From Dromiciops gliroides (Eukaryota; Chordata; Mammalia; Microbiotheria; Microbiotheriidae): 64,000 bases of DNA. The translations under genes were made by a program, and so were the position numbers. The stretch covers positions 448,440,322-448,504,321 of the forward strand of contig NC_057864.1 of assembly GCF_019393635.1 (NCBI RefSeq). Reading direction: 5' to 3'. This document shows positions 56,298 to 64,000 of the stretch, piece after piece. The notes under the pieces were generated by a model, which searched no databases, was not told the DNA's origin, and saw only the letters and a program-made list of their open reading frames with translations. Position 1 is the first letter of the stretch. Every line of letters begins with the position of its first letter.

Positions 56298-56451
56298 ATG
56301 CTGCCTACAGCTACTTGTAGCTGTCTGGTGACCGGAGCGGGAGGATTTCTGGGTCAGAGGATCGTCCGCCTGTTGCTGGAAGAAGAAGGGCTGGAGGAGA
56401 TCCGGCTCTTGGACAAAGTCTTCAGCCCTCAGTTGCTAATGGAATTTTCAG
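56298..56451 (+). CDS. HSD3B: HSD3B first coding exon
   Basis: Encodes [40 protein letters not shown] and [11 protein letters not shown] plus one base. The donor is TCAG|GTAAGG at 56452 (phase 1). The start Met is the only one before the Rossmann motif. A possible acceptor (GTCCCCAG| ending at 56234) would give about 63 nt of 5'UTR in this exon; human also splits its 5'UTR between a short noncoding exon and this one. That noncoding exon was not found. Confidence 0.93.
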
Positions 56452-56495
56452 GTAAGGGAGCTCAATGGACCTGGGTTTGAATCCCACCTTAGACT

Positions 56496-56552
<57 letters not shown>

Positions 56553-59500
56553 GGCAAGGGGGATTAAGTGACTTGCCCAGGGTCACACAGCTAGTAAGTG
56601 TCAAGTGTCTGAGGTCGCATTTGAACTCAGGTCCTCCTGAATCCAGGGCCGATGCTTTATTCACTGCACCACCTAGCTGCCCCCCCCCCACCTTAGACTC
56701 TTATTAACTGTGACCCTAGGGCAAAGAGCTGAACTTCTCTGTGCCTCAGCTCCTATAAAATTAAAGGTTTAGACTCGATGGCTTCTAAAACCCTTTCTAG
56801 CTCTGAATTTATGCTTGTGATCTCATCAGGCAGTGGTTGGAGAGAGTGTCGTACACAGATGAACCACGCTGCTAGTTCACTTGATTACTGAAGCGCCATA
56901 CCTCGCAAAAAATTAAATTAAATTAAATTTTAAAAATCAAGGGACAGGGGAAAGAGTACTGGATCAAGAATCCAGAGACCAGGTTTCTAGGCACAGCTCT
57001 GTCACCATGAAGTTATGTGAGCTTGGGCAAAGCACCAGCCCTGGGCTTTCCATTTGTCAGATGGGAGAGGGGAAGGCTAGTGGATCTAGAGAACAACTTA
57101 GATGATTCTTTCCATCCTGAACATTCTGTCAGGCTATCTGAATTCCTGCTTCCTGCTGCAACTAAGGACAGCCGAATCTCCCACACCCCTGGGGCTTTTT
57201 TCAGGTTTGTTCCATTTATTTCCTCCTCCTGCTGTTCCCTTTTCCTCCATGCCTTCATCTCTCAAACCTGCTATTTTTCACTACTCTCTTTATACCTCTC
57301 TTAAAGTGAAACAGTAGGGAATAAAAATTACAGCCGAAATGTGTTAGCAACAGAGGGCCTGGTTAGGACATTGTTAAGAGGCTGAAACACTGGGCCACAA
57401 ACTTCAGTGATTATATATAACTTAGTCTGGTCCTGTCCTTGCTCACCAGAAAATCCAGGTTGGGCTAAAAACAAACAAACAAAGGGACAGTCAATTTGGT
57501 AGCTAAACTTCATTATCCCTTTCTTAAAATGAATCTCAGTGGAATAGGGCATGAACTGAACAGTTCCTGACAGGATTTTTCAAAGACTTTTTTGCCTTCT
57601 CCCCACTCACATCCCATCCTGCCCCTAGGCTCTCACAACTCTATGAGGGAGGTAGGGCAAGTAGTAGCTCTGTTGGGCAGATGAAAAAATTAAGACCCAG
57701 AGAGAGATGAACTGACTTGCAGAAACCATTGTGATATGAACAGGAATAGAACTCAGTTCTCCTTTCCCAACTTCTATCCTAGATCATTGTGATCTGAATT
57801 AGCTCGCTTTTTGAGGTTGTGCAAATGACTGGGATATGAAATAATACTTTGGCTTAATCTTCGTAAGGGAAGATGGTAGGACACCTTTGAATCCCCTGCT
57901 TTGTATATAGTAGATATGCAGCGATGTCTTGTCAAATAACTGAATGAATGTATGAATTAATGAATGATTATTGTGCCAGACCAGGTCAGGAGAGGTATCT
58001 TCTCTGCCCAGACAGACCAGTGACTTGCTTGGTTTGGTGCTAGGAGGAGGGGAGAGGGCAGAGATACTCTTTCAAAGTTGTGATTTGATGAGAACTGTGA
58101 CCTGGGAAATGGGTCCCACCTTTTCCCTTCTCTCAGCTTCTTGCAGGCAACATCTGTCTCCTTAGCACAGTGCCAGACACACAGTAAGAAATTAAGAAAT
58201 ACTTGCCCCTTACGCCTTTCTTTTTCTTGAGCACAAAATGCAGGGGAGCATGCTTGCTTCCCATTGTCTCCCTTCATGAGCACAAAAAAGGCAACATTCA
58301 TTAAAAGTTATGTGTGCTTCTGTGAAGACACAGGCCAACCAGACTCAGACTGCAGGTCTCTCAAGGTGTTAAAATAGATGCCAGAGCTAGGAAAAGTAGA
58401 GTGGTACCACCAAGGAGGCTTCATCAACAGAGAGGTGAATAGGGATGCTACATAGTCCTCTATGGTATTGTCTGAATTTTTTACTTTTTAGAAAGTCTCT
58501 CCATCTTTTATCCACATATTGTCCTTGCAATCGCCCTGAGAGAGTTATTAGATTATGTTATGTGTTATATTAGATTTATATCATATATGAGATGAGATTA
58601 TGAGATATAGGATATTATAGATAGATGAGATGAGGTATGATATGATATATGATATGATTATCCCTATATTTTTAAACCAGTCCTATGATTTCATTGATAT
58701 AGGGAATTTCTAATGTGGCGACTCTCTCTACCAATGTAGATTGCATCTGATTTGATTCCAAACCTGGGGTCTGTGAATTTTTTTTAAAGTTTTTATAATT
58801 ACATTTCAATATAACTGGTTTCCTTTTTAATTGCATATATTTTATTTTATGCATTTAAAAACATCATTCAGAGAAGAGATCCATTGTCTGCCAGAGTCCC
58901 CCCCACCCCACCCCACACACAGGAAAGTTAAGAATTCCCATTGCCTGGGCTATGAGAGGTAAACTGAGTTGATCAGGGTCCTGCCCTCAGAGGGAGGTCT
59001 TGGATTCCAGCCTTCTTACTTCTGAAACCAGCTCTGTTTCCATGCCACACTGCCTCTCTCTCCTGGGCAGTTTGATAGGGGAGGAGTTAATGGCACAATG
59101 AGGTCAGAGAACAGTCCCAGTGTCACACAGAAAGTTCTTGTCCTTTTATTTCCATCATGCTACCTCCTATTAGAAAGAGACATTTTGAGGTTCTCAAATC
59201 AAATTAACTTCAAGACATGCAGTTGCCCACATTGCGGTTGTTGTTTTTAGGTATAGGTGGTGGAATGAGTGAGAGCACTGAATTTGAACTCAAAAAGATC
59301 TGAGTTCCAATCCTGCTCCAGACTCTTACTAGATGTGTGACCCTGGGTGAGTCACCTAACTTCTGTCTGCCTCAGTTTAACTCTCCTATAAAATGGTGAC
59401 AATAATAGCACCTATCTTAAAGAATTATTGCTGTCAAATGAGATAGCCTATGTAGAGTGTTTTGTAAACCTTAAAATGCTATATAAATGCTAGTTATTCT

Positions 59501-62500
59501 GATTATTAGACAAGATTTGAAAAATAAGAAACCTCAGGTCTCATGTACTACCCACCTCCACTTTAACAAATTAAACCTGTAGGGGCAGCTAGGTGGCACA
59601 GTGAACAAAGCACCAGTCTTGGATTCAGTAGGACCCGAGTTCAAATGTGACCTCAGAGGGGCAGCTAGATGGTGTAGTGGATAAAGCACTAGCCCTGTAT
59701 TCAGGAGGATCTGAGTTCAAATCCGGTCTCGGACACTTGACACTTACTAGCTGTGTGACCCTGGGCAAGTCACTTTAACCTTCATTGCCCCTTCAAAACA
59801 AAACCAAAAAAAACCAAATGTGACCTCAGACACTTGATCCCTACTAGCTGTGTGACCTTGGGCAAGCCATTTAACCCTCATTGCCCACCCCCACCCCCCC
59901 AAAAATTAAACCTGTAATAAAATAAACACCCACTTGTCATGAAGAATGTTATTTTTTGGCATATATGCTATGTTGTGTTGTGTTGTGTTGTGTTGTGTTG
60001 TGTTGTGTTGTGTTGTGTTATGTTGTGTTATGTTATGTTATGTTATGTTATGTTATGTTATGTTATGTTATGTTATGTTATGTTATGTTATGTTATATAT
60101 ATTAGTTAGGCTCCCTGAGTCAGTCATGGTGGCAGAAGACTTGGAGGAAGAAACAAGCCAGGCCGAGCTCTCTTTTTCCTCTAGGTTAGAACTCGGCCAG
60201 GCTGAGCTCTATTCTCTCCTCTAGGCTAGACAGGCCTTTTCTTAACTTTCTGAGCCAGGTGTTCTCTTTTTACTAATACTTGGTATGCTTTAATAAATGC
60301 TTAATGCCCCAAACTGGCACTAAAGCTTCTAATTTGTAAGTAACAACTATATTAGAAACCCCAGCTCATTTTCCCCAAACTTGGGACAGAAATAAGGAGA
60401 CCACATATAGTTTTACTCGCCACACTTTTGTCGAATACACACACACATGTACATACACGTATTAAAAGCCACATTAAGCCATGGCAACTTTGTACAATCG
60501 CCACCCCCACCAGCATGTGTGTATGATGGGGTTGTCAGGAGAGAGAGAAAGGCCATGAGTGGGATGAAGTACTTCCTAAACTGTCTAATCCTCCAGAATT
60601 GGGCCTCTTTATTCCACCATGATATGCACCAGGCAATGAACTGAATGTCAGAGTCCTGGACACTGTTTCCTTACAACCACCACCACCATTTCTATTACCT
60701 ATGATGAATGAAAACCCTGAGAGACAAAGCTTCTGGGTAATTAATAATCAATTTACTAATTAGGCTGGCCAGCAATCAATAAATTAATGGTCAGTGGTTT
60801 CTCTTGGTAGGCAAAGACCTCAAGGGAGACCCTGAAATGCCTTACTTTCTGAAAGGGAATTCCCTTGATAAATAAAACTCAGCCTTGATTGGTGGGCACT
60901 TAATGAAGAGGTGGGCTCTTAATAAGACTTCAGCTCCTCCTGCTGAGAACTTGGCTTCATCATGAGACTCACAAGCCTCCAGCAATGGGGCAGGGAAGCC
61001 ATTTCCAACTGGACCTCTCTGGCTGGTTTTCCCCTTCATGAGCTAGGTCACCCTAAACTCTAATGGAGGAGATTAAGGACAGGGCTTCCTTCCCTCAGAG
61101 TAAGGGCTCACCCAGACTGAGTTCTATTTATACTCCAAATAGAAATTAGGTCTCCTAGTTGGGTGGGTTCCTCACAAAGTTGGGTTTCACCCAGAATTGA
61201 GGAGCAATCTCATCAGAGACCAACTGACCTTCACAGGAGTTGGACCTTTACAGAAAATAGAAGGAAAAAGGGTGGCTCACAATTAATAATTAGTTATTAA
61301 TATAAGAGTATAATAGTAATTTCTCTCATACCTTCACTTTATGATACTGGAATATCTCCAGAGTTTAGAATTCATTTGGGTATTATGGGATAGCCATGGA
61401 CAGATTAAAAAAATCAAAGAAGGGCAGAGTGAGAGGACCTTTAGATGATTTGGGTATATCCTGGAGACAAAGCTTTGGGGCTGACTCTCAAGGAAATGGT
61501 GAAAAAGGTCAAGTGGCTTTCACCCACTTCCTTTTTCTGTGACTCTCTCTGTTCCATGTGACTCTCCCTACCATCTCTCATCTCCCAGCCACATTTACCC
61601 TTCTTCTGGTCTCCTCCTCCTCCCCTTCCCTCCCCCCCTTCCTCCTCATCCTGCTCCTTCTCCTGATTCCCCCTTTCCCATAATGATTCAGTGCTCTCTA
61701 TCTATTCTATCTCTATCTTCTCCAACTCCAGAGCTCATATTGATCTGATTAGCCACAGTCAGACATACTGTAACTTGATTCTAACATAGTGATGTGTGGG
61801 GGCCAAATTTAATATATGAAGAGTTAATTGGGTGGCTCACCTAAATATTGGGGTCTTGAAGATAATGAGGGACCTCTAGGTTTAAAGCTCGCTCCCCTTT
61901 GAAACTGCCTTTTTAGATATTTCTCCCAGGCCAATAAGAAAGGAGCCTTACAGCCTCTGTTCCACAGATGAATCAGATTTTATTAAGGAGAATAAAGTAA
62001 ACAACAAAGGTGAAATTAATAAAATCAAAGACAAGGAAATAGGGGAGAAGAAATACAGATAATCCTCCCAGCTCTAACCTAAGTCTATTCAAAAGAGCAG
62101 AGTAACTTACCACCTGGAGCTTGTAGCTTCAATGGAAAGCACAGCTTACAACCAGGCTTGAATGACTTGTCTGCTGCCACTCCTGCTCGCACCACCAGGA
62201 GGGCAGAAGAAGAAAGAAGAGCTCGAGCTCCAGAAGAGACTCAGACTCCCCTCAGTGAGAATCTAATTTTCCTCCCCCAAAAGGGGAGGTCCTTCAAAAA
62301 CTGCCTATGGAGAGAGGTTTCTCCTTCTGACCTCAGTAGCATACATAACTTCAGGGTGGGCCAGGTGTGGCCCCTCCCAAAGGAGTCGGCCAAATTCTAA
62401 TAATTTTACCACAGACAACATTTTGGTCCTCTTCAAGAACAAAGGATGACTTCCAAGACTCCATATCCACCCTCTAAAGCAGGTGCCTCTTCCTCTTCCT

Positions 62501-62845
62501 CATGTCCCAACCCACATGTTCTAGAGGTCTGTAAACATGATCATGATCATGATGATAAGTTCTCCATTTTCAAAGTCAGCCTCTCCATCAGTTGACTCCT
62601 ACCAGGTCCCTAGCCAGAAAGTACAGCCATCCTCGGGGTTTGGGGAATATTCCCTTCTAACCTGCCTTCTATTCCTTCAGAGCTCAAGCACAAGACCAAG
62701 GTGACTGTGCTGAAAGGAGACATTCTAGACCAACAGTTCGTCCGCAAGGCCTGCCAGGGCATCACCGCTGTCATTCACACTGCATCCATCATTGACACAG
62801 GACTACAGCTCAGGAAAGCATTTGTGATGAATGTCAATATGAAAG
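56298..62845 (+). CDS. HSD3B: 3-beta-hydroxysteroid dehydrogenase, 5' part only (two coding exons)
   Basis: A 3-beta-HSD/delta5-4 isomerase of the HSD3B1/HSD3B2 type, a membrane-bound (ER/mitochondrial) NAD-dependent short-chain dehydrogenase that turns delta-5 3-beta-hydroxysteroids into delta-4 3-ketosteroids. Exons 56298-56451 and 62681-62845 join in phase and give residues 1-106. They contain the NAD-binding motif TGAGGFLG (12-19), an Asp (39) after the second strand where NAD enzymes carry an acidic residue, then GDILD and HTASIID. The second exon is 165 bp, the size known for human HSD3B exon 3. The large last exon, with the YxxxK catalytic motif and membrane segments, is not in the window, so integrity and paralogue identity cannot be judged. 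HAO2 lies 5.1 kb upstream on the same strand, as in human. The N-terminus is three residues longer than human HSD3B1. Confidence 0.93.
56499..56686 (-). mobile_element. WSINE-like SINE with (TG)n in place of its tail
   Basis: The (TG)n at about 56500-56551 joins the SINE body directly. The target duplication CCCACCTTAGACTCTT lies at 56483-56498 and 56687-56702. It starts only 48 bp after the HSD3B exon 56298-56451. Confidence 0.95.
56880..58540. other. HSD3B intron, nothing recognised
   Basis: Apart from short MIR-like scraps ('GTGCCAGACACACAGTAAG' near 58169) no repeat or exon was recognised. Confidence 0.35.
58545..58665. repeat. AT-rich GATAT/ATGAG low-complexity tract
   Basis: Irregular GATATGATAT and AGATGAG words. 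Confidence 0.85.
59255..59510 (+). mobile_element. MIR-like SINE
   Basis: 'GGTGGAATGAGTGAGAGCAC', 'CTGCCTCAGTTTAACTC', 'TATATAAATGCTAGTTATTC'. Confidence 0.7.
59582..59902 (+). mobile_element. WSINE-like SINE, outer member of nested pair
   Basis: The target duplication AAATTAAACCTGTA lies at 59568-59581 and 59903-59916. Its body is split by another SINE at 59658-59815. Confidence 0.96.
59658..59815 (+). mobile_element. WSINE-like SINE, inner member of nested pair
   Basis: Inserted in the body of the outer SINE. The target duplication AAATGTGACCTCAGA lies at 59643-59657 and 59816-59830 and is itself SINE sequence. Confidence 0.96.
59971..60095. repeat. Pentanucleotide array TGTTG then TGTTA, 25 units
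   Basis: Nine TGTTG units, then TGTTA, TGTTG, then 14 TGTTA units. All 25 units are in register. Confidence 0.98.
60096..60424 (+). mobile_element. LTR-like fossil, plus strand
   Basis: AATAAA near 60291 is followed by about 130 bp ending TTACTCGCCACA, an order typical of R-U5 of an old retroviral-type LTR. The left boundary is obscured by the pentanucleotide array. Family not named. Confidence 0.35.
60715..61335 (-). mobile_element. LTR-like fossil, minus strand
   Basis: On the minus strand it would start near TGAGAGAAATTACT and carries a TATA-like GGAGTATAAATAGAACTC (near 61130). Solo-LTR-like; ends not fixed. Confidence 0.35.
61560..61690. repeat. Pyrimidine-rich tract
   Basis: CTCCTCCTCCCCTTCCC and related text; one strand is almost purely C and T. 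Confidence 0.8.
61793..62414 (-). mobile_element. Solo-LTR-like fossil, minus strand
   Basis: Read on the minus strand it starts TGTGGTAAAATTATTAG and ends ATTTGGCCCCCACA, with AATAAAA about 160 bp into the last third. About 620 bp with no internal region next to it. The target duplication is not clear. In the HSD3B intron, 267 bp before the exon at 62681. Confidence 0.5.
62681..62845 (+). CDS. HSD3B: HSD3B second coding exon
   Basis: A 165-bp exon after TATTCCTTCAG|, ending AAAG|GTATGA. It encodes [39 protein letters not shown] and [16 protein letters not shown], aligning without gaps to human [20 protein letters not shown] onward to MNVNVK. The segment after IID (TGLQLRKAF) differs from the VFGVTHRES-type sequence of human HSD3B1. 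Phase 1 at both ends. Confidence 0.95.
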
Positions 62846-62993
62846 GTATGAGGGCTACCCACACTGGGCTGGTGTCCTTCCCCTACAGAAGCATCATCTT
62901 AGCTTAGCAATGTTGTCAGTATTGGAAGACAGAGTCCAGCTCAACAACCACGGTCATTTCATCACATCCCTTAGTCAATCAACAAATCTATAA

Positions 62994-63247
62994 TGAGGCA
63001 GCTAGGTTGCACAATGGTTAGTGCGCAGGGCTTGGAATCAGGAAGACTCATCTTACTGAGTTTAAATCTGTCCTCAGACAATGTACTAGCTCTGTGACCC
63101 TGGGGCAAGTCACCTAACCCTGCTTGCCTCGGTTTCCCCATCTGTAAAATGAGCTGGAAAAGGAAACGACAAACCACTCGGGTATCTTTGCCAAGAAAAC
63201 CCCAAGTAGGGTCAGGAAGAGTCTGAAACTGAAATGACTGAACAAAC
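62994..63247 (+). mobile_element. CORE-SINE (Mar1-like)
   Basis: GGCAGCTAGGTTGCACAATG, then 'CGGTTTCCCCATCTGTAAAA', 'AAACGACAAACCACTCGGGT' and 'GACTGAACAAACTTCG'. In the HSD3B intron. Confidence 0.8.
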
Positions 63248-63279
63248 TTCGACACCTAGCTGCCCCTTAGCTTCCTTTA

Positions 63280-63505
63280 AGTTCCAAGTAAAACCCCATC
63301 TTTTATAGGAAGCCTTTCCCAACCCCTCTTAATTCTAGTGACTTCCTTCTGTTGATTATTTCCTCTTTATCCTGTATATAGATTGTTTTGGATATATTTG
63401 CTTGAATGTTTTCCCCCATTAGACTGTAAGCTCTTTGAGGGCAGGAACTGTCTTTTGAATTCCAGGTGCTTAGCATATAATAGGTGCTTAATAAATGTTC
63501 ATGGA
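63280..63505 (+). mobile_element. L2 LINE 3' end
   Basis: 'GACTGTAAGCTCTTTGAGGG' and 'TAGGTGCTTAATAAATGTTC' are the standard L2 3' end. Confidence 0.7.
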
Positions 63506-63859
63506 TTGATTGAAGTAATGAGATAACGAGTAAGTAATTAGAAAATGCTGGGCTGAAGCTTGGAAGAGAAAAGAGGGTTGAATTTGGAAGTCTCCAGCAA
63601 AGAGGTAGCTGAATCTATGCGAGAAGATGTTATCACCAACAGAATGTGGAGAGAAAAGAGGGCATTAGCCTGGGATGCACCTATACATAAATTACTACTC
63701 TTAATGTCCACTCATTCAACCACTTTTTAGTGGTCTGACTAGTATTACCTGGTCTACATTTCTTCAAAGATCTCATGTCAGATTTTGTCAGATACCTGAC
63801 TGAATTTTAAAACATTATGTCTATGGAACTTCCCTGAGATAAGTGCGCAGCAACTAACG

Positions 63860-64000
63860 CTTTTTTTGTTTTTTTGTTTTTGTTTTTGTTTTGTGAGGCA
63901 ATTGGGGTTAAGTGACTTGCCTAGGGTCACACAGCTAGTAAGTGTTAAGTGTCTGAGGCCAGATCCGAACTCAGGTCCTCCTGACTCCAGGGCTGGTGCT
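63860..64000 (-). mobile_element. WSINE-like SINE, cut by window edge
   Basis: (TTTTTG)n, then GAGGCAATTGGGGTTAAGTG to CCAGGGCTGGTGCT, where the window ends. Confidence 0.93.

Noticed and set aside
59946-60224. Cys/Val/Leu-rich open frame
   Set aside because: Translation of the pentanucleotide array.

Overview
The window is marsupial nuclear DNA. It holds roughly 35 copies of one tRNA-like SINE (about 150 bp, starting GGGGCAGCTAGGTGG and ending in an A-rich tail), together with CORE-SINEs, MIR-like SINEs, L2 and CR1/L3-type LINE ends and marsupial-type L1. The SINE resembles the WSINE type that is abundant in Australian marsupials. That points to an australidelphian, but the species cannot be fixed from the sequence.

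Two genes lie on the + strand. HAO2 (2-hydroxyacid oxidase 2, peroxisomal) can be assembled from seven coding exons between 32949 and 51192. Phases match at every junction, and the exons give an uninterrupted 355-residue protein ending in the peroxisomal signal SRL. About 5.1 kb downstream, the first two coding exons of a 3-beta-hydroxysteroid dehydrogenase (HSD3B1/HSD3B2 type) lie at 56298-56451 and 62681-62845; its large last exon is beyond the right edge. HAO2 next to the HSD3B cluster is the same order and orientation as human 1p12. The two genes share a neighbourhood but not a pathway: HAO2 oxidises 2-hydroxy acids with FMN, and HSD3B makes delta-4 ketosteroids.

Layout: 1-32 kb is intergenic, with L1 pieces (1-430, 7.7-8.6, 12.5, 17.9-18.5, 23.3-24.3, 28.4-29.4 kb), an L2 tract at 13.9-15.9 kb, a small hAT MITE (2.8 kb) and long tetranucleotide arrays. 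32.9-51.2 kb is HAO2, whose introns carry SINEs, an hAT MITE with a perfect 8-bp target duplication, and two minus-strand L1 regions, one of them rearranged (45.2-49.0 kb). 51.2-56.3 kb is intergenic. 56.3-64 kb is HSD3B, with about 2.3 kb of LTR-like fossils in its second coding intron.

No new gene system was found. The points most worth a second look are the HAO1-like active-site loop segment of this HAO2, the weak donor of its first coding exon, an 87-90 bp inverted duplication that interrupts a MIR, two SINEs stacked at one target site next to an exon, a nested SINE pair with both target duplications intact, and SINE tails that have become microsatellites.
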